From Liminaster sp964567855 (GTDB lineage: Bacteria; Bacteroidota; Bacteroidia; Bacteroidales; UBA3663): DNA of 64,000 nt. The position numbers and the translations under genes are program-made. The stretch's first letter is position 1; the number at the start of each line of letters is the position of its first letter. Shown in pieces: positions 17,121 through 25,284 of this stretch. The DNA is taken from NCBI GenBank assembly GCA_964567855.1, contig CAZMOE010000008.1, positions 1 to 64,000 on the forward strand, given 5' to 3'. The notes beneath the pieces are model-generated. The model had not been told where the DNA came from and ran no database searches. It saw only the letters and a program-made list of their open reading frames with translations.

Positions 17121-19451
17121 ATGCGATCTTATTTCACATTTCTTTCACGTAATAAGGCATACACAGGCATCGAAATCCTCGGACTTTCAGTATCCATGGC
17201 CTTCATTATCCTGATTTTTTGCCATATCAAGCATGAAATCAGCATACCGACGATGATACCGGGATATGAAAATACCTATCTTATCCATCTCAGTGAAACC
17301 CCACACACACCATACGACACAGGTGACCAACTCAAGGAAACCATTCCCGAAATCGCCGACATTTGCCGAATACATGATCCTTACGATTGTACGGTAACGG
17401 CAGGCGAGTTTGAACTTTATAATATCAATGTATGTGGTATGGAAAGCAATTGGGCGGATTTCTTCCCAACCGACGTTATCGATGGCTCCATCACCGATTT
17501 TACTGATGTCCGAAATGCAATCATCACCAGGCAATTGGCCGACAAGTTATTCAGCGATAAAGAATCGGCTGTCGGGCAAACCATTACCATAGAAAAACAA
17601 AATTATACCGTTTCGGGAGTCATCGATCCGGCCAACTTGCAGATATTCGAGTCTTTCAACATCATCGTTAATATCCGTTCCGCTCTGTTCAAGAAACTGA
17701 CCGAAGGAAAAGAGAGTTCCGACAACATGGCATTCCTTTCCTTCATAAAAACCGCTCCCGGCGTAGAAGAAGAACTCCTCGCCCAAAAGTGGGATGAATA
17801 TGCCCGCACCCGCTGGAAAAGTCATTTTGATATCGGATGGGAAACCGAAACAGGAGTTACCCGCTTGGATAAGCTCTACTTTCATAGCACATCCTTTTTT
17901 TTCATTCGTCACGGTAGCAAAAGAATGCTCTGTATCCTTTGTGCCATCGCCATCGGTCTGTTTTTCTCTGCGCTCGTCAATTACATCAATCTCGGTGTCG
18001 CTCTTGTCGGAAAACGGGCCAAGGAAATGGCCATCCGCCGGCTTTTAGGCTCTTCCAAGCACGAAATTCGCTTCCGATATTTCAAGGAATCCCTATTCCT
18101 GACCTGTGTTTGCTTTGCATTAGGGATCGGACTGGCCTACCTCTTCGCTCCGGACTTCTACCAACTCATCGACGCTCGTACCGATCTTTTGGACCATATC
18201 GACGGATGGCACGTCGCCGCTTACCTCTTCACCATTTTGCTCACAGCCGGGCTTGCCTCTCTGCTCCCCGGTATGTTAGTCTCCAAACTGCAACCGCTTG
18301 ATGTGGTCCGCGGCACATTCAAACTCAAAAGCAAAATGATCTTCTCTAAAATCTTCATCGTAATGCAAAACGTGTTGGCCATCGTGCTTACCGCCGTGAC
18401 GCTGACCATGCACCATCAAATAGAATATGCCTCACACCGCAACACGGGACTCAATAATACGGATGCCCTCGTTCTCGTCACAGCATTTTCGATGAAAGAC
18501 GAATTGGCCGCCCTTCCTTGCGTAAAACGGATAGGTTACGGTTATGCCCTTCCCGGCCTCTCGAAAATGAAAATGAGTATACATACCGAAGGTAAGACCT
18601 ACCAATTTGTAATATACAGCATGGACACGACCGCTTTCCAAATCATCGGTTTCGACATACAGGAAAGATACGACAGAGCGCTTAACTATAGTATTTGGTA
18701 CCCCCGTAGCACAGCGAATGCCCTTAACGTCACTCCGGAGCACTCCGCCGTCCCTAATGCGATAGCCCGCTGGAATCTGGACAATGATGCCCCCACCCCG
18801 CAACCCGGCGGCGTGACAGGAGATATACTGACCTCCGCAATATGGGAGGAAAACACATTCATGCCGACAATCTTCACAGTAGCAGATCGAAAAGACAAAA
18901 GCACACAGAGACTGCTCATCGAAACAATCGGTCCCCACGACGAAGCAAAAGCTGCTATCGGGGAGCTTTATGCCCGAATGGCAAAGACCAAGAACGTTCC
19001 GGACATCCCCGAAGAATGCGAATATCTCTCGGAAATTCCTAAAAGAGGGTTGCAACCCTTGCGCCGTACCGCGCGACTCGTCTCCATCTTCAACGGCGTG
19101 GCCCTGCTGATCGCCCTGCTGGGTCTCGTTGCCATGAGCCATTATTACACAGAACAATGTACTATGGAAATTGCAATGAGAAAGATTTACGGCGCCACCC
19201 GGAAGCAGATATTGCAAAAACTTGCCCGCGGATATTTCTCGATGATGCTTCTCTCGACCGTTATCGCGATCCCGGTAGCTACAGTCATCTGCCGCCGCTA
19301 TCTGGAAAACTATTCCTACCGCATACCGGGCCACACCGGAGAATTGGTTGCCGCCACCGCCATCACAATGATCGTCTCAGCCCTCGCCGTAGTCTGGCAA
19401 ATATCCAAAGCTGCCACCGCTAATCCTATCGACACCATCAAAAAGGAATAA
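17121..19451 (+). CDS. ABC permease, MacB/FtsX family (paralogue 3, divergent)
   Basis: 776 residues. The layout matches the two preceding permeases (opening MRSYFTFLSRNKAYTGIEIL, FtsX block AKEMAIRRLLGSSKHEIRF, last block CTMEIAMRKIYGATRKQIL, end NPIDTIKKE). The sequence is clearly more diverged, particularly in both periplasmic domains. It follows paralogue 2 after 130 bases on the same strand and has no ATPase of its own, so it probably shares the one at 11439-12122. Confidence 0.88.
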   Translation: MRSYFTFLSRNKAYTGIEILGLSVSMAFIILIFCHIKHEISIPTMIPGYENTYLIHLSETPHTPYDTGDQLKETIPEIADICRIHDPYDCTVTAGEFELYNINVCGMESNWADFFPTDVIDGSITDFTDVRNAIITRQLADKLFSDKESAVGQTITIEKQNYTVSGVIDPANLQIFESFNIIVNIRSALFKKLTEGKESSDNMAFLSFIKTAPGVEEELLAQKWDEYARTRWKSHFDIGWETETGVTRLDKLYFHSTSFFFIRHGSKRMLCILCAIAIGLFFSALVNYINLGVALVGKRAKEMAIRRLLGSSKHEIRFRYFKESLFLTCVCFALGIGLAYLFAPDFYQLIDARTDLLDHIDGWHVAAYLFTILLTAGLASLLPGMLVSKLQPLDVVRGTFKLKSKMIFSKIFIVMQNVLAIVLTAVTLTMHHQIEYASHRNTGLNNTDALVLVTAFSMKDELAALPCVKRIGYGYALPGLSKMKMSIHTEGKTYQFVIYSMDTTAFQIIGFDIQERYDRALNYSIWYPRSTANALNVTPEHSAVPNAIARWNLDNDAPTPQPGGVTGDILTSAIWEENTFMPTIFTVADRKDKSTQRLLIETIGPHDEAKAAIGELYARMAKTKNVPDIPEECEYLSEIPKRGLQPLRRTARLVSIFNGVALLIALLGLVAMSHYYTEQCTMEIAMRKIYGATRKQILQKLARGYFSMMLLSTVIAIPVATVICRRYLENYSYRIPGHTGELVAATAITMIVSALAVVWQISKAATANPIDTIKKE

Positions 19452-19521
19452 GCCGGGAGCGATAAGGAACCAATAAACCGTTTTTCTTGTTGACAATGAT
19501 GTATATTCAAACATAAAAATC

Positions 19522-20595
19522 ATGAAAGCAAGAAATTTACTGTTAAGCATGGCCGTTGTCTGCGGCTTTACATTCAGGGCGATGGCCTGCACCGGTCTAT
19601 CCCTGACCGCCTCCGACGGCAGTTATGTACAGGCCCGGACCATCGAATGGGCCGCCGAAGGATTGAAAAGCGAATACGTCATCATTCCCCGCGGCCAACA
19701 ACTGGTTTCCTACACCCTCTCAGGGGCCAACGGGCTGGCGTTCAAAGCGAAGTATGGCGTCGTCGGGCTGGCTGTCGTCCAGAAAGAATTTATCGCCGAA
19801 GGGATCAACGAGGCAGGCCTGTCGGCCGGGCTTTTCTTCTTCCCCCGTTATGGAAGCTATGAAAGCTACGATCCGGCCGACAACCGTCGTACACTCGGCG
19901 ATCTGCAGGTCGTGGCATGGATGCTCTCCCAATTCAGTACTATTGACGAGATTAAGGCGGCCATCCCCTCCGTCCGTATCATCGGTCTGGAAGAAACTTC
20001 GGTGGTGCATTGGCGCATCGGAGATACTTCCGGCCGACAGGTTGTGCTTGAAATTGTCGACGGAGTGCCTCACTTTTACGACAATGAGGTCGGCGTCTTG
20101 ACCAATGCCCCCGGCTATCCGTGGCATATCACCAACCTGAACAACTATGTCAATCTTTTTCCCGGCAGCGCCCCCAACCAGCAACTCGGCGGGGTCACTT
20201 TGCGCCCCATCGGAGCCAACACCGGCTTTCTCGGCATTCCCGGCGATGCCACACCACCCTCCCGTTTCGTCCGCATCGCTTTCTATCGCAATACCGCCCC
20301 TATCCAGCCCGATGGATTCCACAGCGTGCTGCAATGTTTCCATTTACTCAATAACTTCGATATTCCCATCGGCATAGAAAATCCCCGGGGCCAGGCACCC
20401 GACATCCCCAGCGCGACACAATGGACCTCGGCCATTGATTTGACTCACCGCCGGGTCTACTACAAAACCGCCTATAACAACTCCATCCGCTGCATCGATC
20501 TTTCTGAAATCGACTTCGACAAGGTATCCTATCAGTCGCATCCGCTGGACGCTGTACAAGAGCAGCCCATCGTAAAAATCGAGATCGGAAACTGA
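19522..20595 (+). CDS. Secreted Ntn-hydrolase, penicillin V acylase/bile salt hydrolase family
   Basis: 357 residues. A signal peptide ends in FRAMA, exposing Cys23 as the N-terminal nucleophile of the mature enzyme. Spacing fits the family: Arg39 lies 16 residues on, as Arg18 does from Cys2. The acidic residue three further is Glu42 (RTIEW) where many members have Asp. The Asn-containing segment TNAPGYPWHITNLNNY and the SRFVRIAF segment match later active-site motifs. It cleaves an amide bond in an N-acyl compound (penicillin V, conjugated bile acid or acyl-homoserine lactone are family substrates; the true one is unknown). It lies 70 bases after the permeases on the same strand, so it may be co-regulated. 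Confidence 0.85.
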   Translation: MKARNLLLSMAVVCGFTFRAMACTGLSLTASDGSYVQARTIEWAAEGLKSEYVIIPRGQQLVSYTLSGANGLAFKAKYGVVGLAVVQKEFIAEGINEAGLSAGLFFFPRYGSYESYDPADNRRTLGDLQVVAWMLSQFSTIDEIKAAIPSVRIIGLEETSVVHWRIGDTSGRQVVLEIVDGVPHFYDNEVGVLTNAPGYPWHITNLNNYVNLFPGSAPNQQLGGVTLRPIGANTGFLGIPGDATPPSRFVRIAFYRNTAPIQPDGFHSVLQCFHLLNNFDIPIGIENPRGQAPDIPSATQWTSAIDLTHRRVYYKTAYNNSIRCIDLSEIDFDKVSYQSHPLDAVQEQPIVKIEIGN

Positions 20596-20598
20596 AAC

Positions 20599-20621
20599 AA
20601 TGCCCGACCAGGTCGGGCATT
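20599..20621 (+). terminator. Terminator hairpin after the Ntn-hydrolase
   Basis: Eleven-base perfect arms (20599-20609 and 20611-20621) around one central base, three bases after the stop codon. The tail has few Ts, so efficiency is uncertain. Confidence 0.55.
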
Positions 20622-20712
20622 CCCATCCAGGAATCCTTCTCCGCCCAAATGAGGGTCAGAATAAACCGGAGGGACCGCCACCGCCCGGCAACCGGCAAAA
20701 ATCAAATTCAGA

Positions 20713-20759
20713 AAATATACCTCGAAGCTCCTTTTGTCAGGTACCTCCGAGGTATATTT
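20713..20759. terminator. Inverted repeat, likely terminator shared with the tRNA
   Basis: Twelve-base arms (20713-20724 and 20748-20759) with a 23-base spacer containing a weaker inner dyad. T-rich on the plus side and A-rich on the other, so it could end transcripts from both directions (hydrolase operon and minus-strand tRNA). The remaining 20760-20975 shows no gene that I can support. Confidence 0.5.
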
Positions 20760-20975
20760 CTTTTATCACAGACCGGATACTTGTCCCAGCCCCGCTGTCA
20801 TGACAATACCGTTCGGCGGACATCGGTCCGGAAAAGTTTTCTCGGTCAAAACGGACCTCCATGACACATCCAGCCGTCTGTTCATCGCCGCTCACAGTCC
20901 GCACAGATACAAAAAAGAAGATAAACCGCCTGATTATTGCATGAGAATGCTTAATCCATTCGATTTATCTTCTTG

Positions 20976-21049
20976 TCGGGATGAGGCGACTCGAACGCCC
21001 GACCTCGCGCCCCCCAGACGTGTACTCTAACCAACTGAGCTACATCCCG
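20976..21049 (-). tRNA. tRNA-Pro (anticodon GGG)
   Basis: A complete 74-base cloverleaf: acceptor CGGGATG pairs with CATCCCG plus discriminator A; D stem GCTC/GAGT with AGTTGGTTA loop; anticodon loop CTGGGGG giving anticodon GGG; T loop TTCGAGT in a GGGCG/CGCCT stem. The anticodon stem CACGT/GCGCG contains one A-C mismatch and a terminal T-G pair. The 3' CCA is not encoded (the next bases are CAA). Confidence 0.9.
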
Positions 21050-21098
21050 AACTTGTTTTTACGTATCTCTGACGGACCATTTTCCGTTTTTGACGGCG

Positions 21099-21130
21099 CA
21101 AAGATAATCAGTGAAGACGAATCAGCCAAA
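21099..21130 (-). promoter_or_regulatory. Bacteroidota promoter of tRNA-Pro
   Basis: On the minus strand, -33 TTTG (21127-21130) and -7 TATCTTTG (21099-21106) are 20 bases apart, a near-perfect Bacteroidota sigma-ABfr promoter. It sits about 50 bases upstream of the tRNA 5' end. Confidence 0.75.
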
Positions 21131-21207
21131 TTTATTTTACATTTTCTTTTGCAAATCGGCCATTTCATTCACTTTTTTACTTCAACAAGGGGATTCGTAC
21201 CGCAAAA

Positions 21208-22125
21208 TTACTCCCGGGAAAGCATAACTTCACGCACAGAGGTCGTACTGCCTTTGTTGACACGCTTCTGGAAGTCGTCATACTCACGTCCCGTATATTC
21301 GGAATAACCCAAGATATAGTCGACGATCATTTCTACATCAAATTCCAGAACGAAATACATCAATGAGGCGCCCTGCACAATGTCGGCAGCATAATTAAAT
21401 GCGCAGGCCTCGCCGGCTGGAAAAAGATCGTGGGTAACCCAGCCTTGGTGGCGGCCCATTTCCTGATGCGTCTCGTTATAAAAAATAATGCTGTACTGCA
21501 AGCCCGGCAGATGGAACTGAGAATCATTCTGGACCAAGGCCACACCTTCAGAATGCCGCCCGTCATTGCGTGTCATGGTGTTCTCCACGATATGCACGTC
21601 TTCCGAAAGGCGATCATACAAGGCCTGCGAATAAACGAAGACCATCTGTTTGGCCCGGTTCATCCTGCTGGATAACTCGACATCGCTCGCCATTTCTGCG
21701 GAGGGGATACAGCCCGTATGGAGGGCGAATTTATAATACGGGTAGCGCTCCCAGCATGCCAGCCCGTAGCTGTCACGGATACTATAGAGTCCCAGCCTGT
21801 TATTGTCCGGCACCACAATAAAGACGATACGGCGCTGTACCTCCTGCTTCGTCTGCGTCACGAATACACTGTTGATCCTGACCCGAAGCCGGCCGTTCCC
21901 CTCGCGTGTTACCTCCACAATATCCGCCTTGTCCGAACTATAGAAGAAATCCATTTGCTTAATGCCCGGATAGAGTTCTTCCATCAATGCTACATCCTGT
22001 TGCTGCCAAGCCTTGACAAAGGTCTCGATGGTCTGACGTGCTTCCTGCTCGGATTTATTTTGACAAGACGCTTCAAGAAAAAGCACACTAAAGAACATCA
22101 GCAGCGTAATTACCTTATTTGCCAT
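21208..22125 (-). CDS. Putative lipoprotein of unknown function
   Basis: 305 residues from the ATG at 22123-22125 (a second ATG two codons earlier at 22131 is equally possible; the frame extends to 22173 without signal-peptide sense). The N-terminus MANKVITLLMFFSVLFLEAS is followed by Cys and a polar start (QNKSEQEAR), which looks like a lipoprotein signal with an atypical lipobox. The next part (QTIETFVKAWQQQDVALMEELYPG) resembles the opening of NTF2/SnoaL-like folds, but I cannot assign the whole protein. No operon partner; the sulfatase-like gene upstream ends 98 bases away. Confidence 0.6.
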   Translation of the reverse strand: MANKVITLLMFFSVLFLEASCQNKSEQEARQTIETFVKAWQQQDVALMEELYPGIKQMDFFYSSDKADIVEVTREGNGRLRVRINSVFVTQTKQEVQRRIVFIVVPDNNRLGLYSIRDSYGLACWERYPYYKFALHTGCIPSAEMASDVELSSRMNRAKQMVFVYSQALYDRLSEDVHIVENTMTRNDGRHSEGVALVQNDSQFHLPGLQYSIIFYNETHQEMGRHQGWVTHDLFPAGEACAFNYAADIVQGASLMYFVLEFDVEMIVDYILGYSEYTGREYDDFQKRVNKGSTTSVREVMLSRE

Positions 22126-22222
22126 AAACATAATACCGTTTGTTTGTTCATCATTCATCATGAAAACAAACAAACGGCGGCAAGCGGACTATTCGCCGGC
22201 TGTTAAGATTATGAAAATGAAG

Positions 22223-24229
22223 TCAACGACGGCTGAGATCGTTGTAAAGGCTCTGCAGATAGGCTTTTCCCCAACGCTGGGCACGGCCGACCGGATCATT
22301 GGAACCGGAAAGGGGATGACCGTCGTCGGCATTGTCCTGTATATAGGAAATACTATCGGTCAGGAAGCCGAAACCGTCGGGCCAGGCATAGAAAGCGTAA
22401 TGCGGCAAGGTGTCGCTCATCAAATCTTTGCTGAAATTGAAATCCTGATGGTCCATGCCAAGCCGGGCAAGCAGGGTAGCGGCCAGATCGATCTGTGAGC
22501 CCATTGCCTCGACGCGGCGGGGAGCTCTCACAGCACCGCCGACCCAAAACATAGGGATGTGATAACGTAATGGCTCGTGAGTCATGATTCCCGCAGGAAA
22601 TTTAGCGTAACAATGATCGGGGAGACCGATAATGAGCAGATTTTCCCAGTAAGGAGAGTCTTTCAGGCGGTCCACAAAACTGCCGAGACAACTATCCGTA
22701 TAGGCGACGGAGTTTAAATAAAGATCGGAGAAACGACCGAAGGGCACATCGAAGGGTTCGTGACTGCTGAGAGTAAGAAACACTTTCATGAAGGGCCTTG
22801 CCGCATCGCCGGAAGCACCACTCATACGATCGGAGGCCTGCGCGGCGGCCTGTTCAACAACTCTATCATAGAGGAAGTCGAAAGTCTTATGATCGGGAAC
22901 ACCCCACTTGGAAAGACGGTCGCCAATGGGAAAATCCACATCGGCAACAATCTTCTCCATCTTGCCCGCCATGAGGAAGCTGCGCATATTAGTAAAGTCG
23001 GCATCGCCTCCATGAATAAATTCAAGGTCATAACCATAATCGGCCATGCGCCCGGAAAGATATTGCAGATTCTGCGACTTGGTAGGATCCTTCATAATGG
23101 AATTGGTAGGCTGTCCTGGATAGGACGCAAGAACCGCAGCCACCCCGCGATCGGTCCGGAAACTGTTGGCATAAAAATTCATGAAGCCGATACCCTCGTC
23201 ATAAAAACGGTTGACGGAGGGCATGATTTCAGGATCGGCACCGGCATAAAGCGGAACGCATGCGGCTCCGGAAAAACTCTCTAAAAGAATCAGAATTACA
23301 TTCGGGCGGTCTGTGGTCAGCAGAGAGTCGACCGTCACGGAGTCCGGAACGGCCACAGCCAGGCTGTCACCGAGGATAGACACCGGGGCAATACTCAGGA
23401 CAAGATCTCCACTGTCAAGCGTGTCCCCTCCGTCAGCCACAGATACCGGTCTCTGCCTCGGCATGGCAGCCAGTTCCTGCATGGCAGCGGCAGCTTCGGC
23501 ATCGGTCATGAAACGATACTGCCTGGAGAAATCCTCATGTTTGGAGATGGAAGAAAGAAAACTGAAAGCCGGATTGATAGCGGCATGATTCAGCTTCATA
23601 TCGCTGCTGAAATAAACCCTGCCGACGTTCATCGTGGAAACCGTGACACCGCCGCGGATAGGCAGAACCAGCAAGGCGCAGAAAAAAATGCACACGGCAC
23701 TCTGCACCAGTCGTTCACGCAACGGAATCACCGGGTGAAGGGATACCCCGTGACGTTTGCTCAACGGAAAGAACGAGCAAAAGATACGTTGCAGGATCCA
23801 CCAGATACCGGCAAGCAGAAAAGGCAATACGATCAACGCCCACATCGGCGCCTGTGCGATGGCATCGCCGGGGTTATCGGTCAGATAAATCAACGGAGTG
23901 GCGTCGAGACGAAATCCCCAGTGGGTATACAATTCCAGATCGACGAAAAAGAAAAGCAGCAACGGAATGAGTACAAGGCGCAGATACCAGCGCATGACAT
24001 GCGTATGCCAGCGGCCCCGCACCCACACGTGAATCAGGGAAAGCAAGAACGGAATGACAGAAAAATAACCGGCGACGGTCAGATCATGCGGAAGACCGTT
24101 CCATATAACGGCAAGCCACTGAACAAATGAGTACTGACCGTAAAGATCCCAATGGTAAAGCATGAAGACGGGCTTTTCGGCCACAAAAAGAAGAACGAAC
24201 AAAAAATATACAATAATTTTCCTGATCAC
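22223..24229 (-). CDS. LtaS-like membrane sulfatase-fold protein
   Basis: 668 residues, inner membrane with a periplasmic catalytic domain. About five membrane helices (4-20, 52-70, 82-100, 128-148, 172-191) precede an alkaline-phosphatase/sulfatase domain. Visible active-site elements are Glu317 in LILLESFS, Thr359 in NSFRTDRG as the probable nucleophile, the HGGDADF segment and the metal-binding GLPDHCYAKFP. This is the layout of lipoteichoic-acid synthase and phosphoglycerol/phosphoethanolamine transferases. In a Gram-negative, modification of an envelope lipid or glycan with a phospho-group is the likeliest role. The start is GTG at 24227-24229. Confidence 0.85.
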   Translation of the reverse strand: MIRKIIVYFLFVLLFVAEKPVFMLYHWDLYGQYSFVQWLAVIWNGLPHDLTVAGYFSVIPFLLSLIHVWVRGRWHTHVMRWYLRLVLIPLLLFFFVDLELYTHWGFRLDATPLIYLTDNPGDAIAQAPMWALIVLPFLLAGIWWILQRIFCSFFPLSKRHGVSLHPVIPLRERLVQSAVCIFFCALLVLPIRGGVTVSTMNVGRVYFSSDMKLNHAAINPAFSFLSSISKHEDFSRQYRFMTDAEAAAAMQELAAMPRQRPVSVADGGDTLDSGDLVLSIAPVSILGDSLAVAVPDSVTVDSLLTTDRPNVILILLESFSGAACVPLYAGADPEIMPSVNRFYDEGIGFMNFYANSFRTDRGVAAVLASYPGQPTNSIMKDPTKSQNLQYLSGRMADYGYDLEFIHGGDADFTNMRSFLMAGKMEKIVADVDFPIGDRLSKWGVPDHKTFDFLYDRVVEQAAAQASDRMSGASGDAARPFMKVFLTLSSHEPFDVPFGRFSDLYLNSVAYTDSCLGSFVDRLKDSPYWENLLIIGLPDHCYAKFPAGIMTHEPLRYHIPMFWVGGAVRAPRRVEAMGSQIDLAATLLARLGMDHQDFNFSKDLMSDTLPHYAFYAWPDGFGFLTDSISYIQDNADDGHPLSGSNDPVGRAQRWGKAYLQSLYNDLSRR

Positions 24230-24256
24230 GGCTGTAAATAATTAAATATACGTTCG

Positions 24257-24264
24257 CAAAGATA
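24257..24264 (-). promoter_or_regulatory. -7 box TATCTTTG for the LtaS-like gene
   Basis: Perfect TAnnTTTG element on the minus strand, 27 bases before the GTG start. No good -33 TTTG is seen at the expected spacing. Confidence 0.5.
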
Positions 24265-24355
24265 CACCATCCTCCGAAATTTTCGTGCAATCCACTTGTT
24301 TTATCAACATATCTTCACAGAAAACAGCGGTTTGTACCAGCTATCGACCGATATT

Positions 24356-24387
24356 TTTGCAAATTCATCCGATAAACACTATCTTTG
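24356..24387 (+). promoter_or_regulatory. Bacteroidota promoter of the S4-domain gene
   Basis: -33 TTTG (24356-24359) and -7 TATCTTTG (24380-24387) are 20 bases apart. The predicted transcript begins about 75 bases before ATG 24471, which supports that start rather than the upstream in-frame ATG at 24285. Confidence 0.75.
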
Positions 24388-24470
24388 CCGCGCATTTTTC
24401 ACCGCAACGGCAATCGATCATATTTCAAGAGACATTTTCCTTATCTAAAAAACAATCAATCATCAACAAC

Positions 24471-25040
24471 ATGGAAAAATTAGAACGAATCAACAAATAT
24501 TTAAGCGAAGCAGGAGTATGTTCTCGCCGCGAAGTGGACGGACTGATTGAAACGGAACGCGTCGAAGTCAACGGAGCACCGGCCCGCATCGGAATGCAAA
24601 TCGATACGGAACGCGACCAGGTCTATGTAGACGGGCAACTGGTCGATCCGGCACATCCGGAAAAAAATGCTATCAACCCGGAGCATCTTGCCGACATCAA
24701 GAAAACACCGTGGTGGGAAGAGAGAGAAAAAAAACGGGAAATGCAGGCGAAACAGCTGGCACAAAATCCCAAAAGCAAATTGCTGCGAAAGGGTAAAAAG
24801 CAGAACGGGCAGACCACCAGCATAAAAAAATCACATAAAACGGGCGTGAAGCTCACCTCTGCGGAAAAAGCGGCAAAAAAACAGGAAAACAAGAAAGCCA
24901 AAACTTTCGGAGAAGCGCTTAGCGACAAGCAGAAGCTGATGAACGTCAAAACCCGGAAGCTGGAAAACGCCGTTAACCCGAAAGCCTCGGCCTTGCGCGG
25001 CGACAAAAGAAGGAAAACAGCTCCCCGCCGCAGGCGGTAA
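24471..25040 (+). CDS. S4-domain RNA-binding protein lacking a pseudouridine synthase domain
   Basis: 189 residues, cytosolic. The N-terminus MEKLERINKYLSEAGVCSRREVDGLIE is a classic S4 RNA-binding domain as found in RsuA/RluB/RluF enzymes. It runs to about residue 60, with VYVDGQLVDP closing it. In place of the catalytic pseudouridine synthase domain there is a long, extremely basic, Lys/Arg/Gln-rich tail ending in TAPRRRR. The frame is clean and has its own promoter and terminator, so it is a real gene and not a truncation artefact. It may bind rRNA or the ribosome. Confidence 0.8.
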   Translation: MEKLERINKYLSEAGVCSRREVDGLIETERVEVNGAPARIGMQIDTERDQVYVDGQLVDPAHPEKNAINPEHLADIKKTPWWEEREKKREMQAKQLAQNPKSKLLRKGKKQNGQTTSIKKSHKTGVKLTSAEKAAKKQENKKAKTFGEALSDKQKLMNVKTRKLENAVNPKASALRGDKRRKTAPRRRR

Positions 25041-25126
25041 GCCCATTTTCCGGTATCCGCGAGGCATAAACCTCCACACAACAATATTCCTGACAGCCTT
25101 TGCGGTTGTCCGCCAGAAATATCAAT

Positions 25127-25159
25127 GACAGCCCGGCATCTGTAAAATGCCGGGCTGTC
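25127..25159 (+). terminator. Strong hairpin downstream of the S4 gene
   Basis: Thirteen-base perfect arms (25127-25139 and 25147-25159) with a seven-base loop. First of two hairpins between convergent genes. Confidence 0.65.
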
Positions 25160-25195
25160 GGATTTATAGTTTGCAGACCTGACCGGAGTTCACAA

Positions 25196-25243
25196 AATCA
25201 GCCGCGGGAAAAAGATCCTCACAGACTTTTCCCGCGGCTGATT
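25196..25243. terminator. Bidirectional terminator, 17-base perfect arms
   Basis: Arms 25196-25212 and 25227-25243 with a 14-base loop, A-rich on the left arm's inner side and T-rich on the right's. It lies 42 bases past the minus-strand DUF5107 gene stop and is placed to end the carbohydrate locus transcript as well as the S4 transcript. Confidence 0.7.
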
Positions 25244-25284
25244 CAACGAAATGGACACCTCTCAAAAGAACGCCGATATCCGCA

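Noticed and set aside
20976..21130. tRNA-Pro as an integration site for a mobile element
   Set aside because: No integrase, no direct repeat of the tRNA 3' end and no foreign block was seen next to it.
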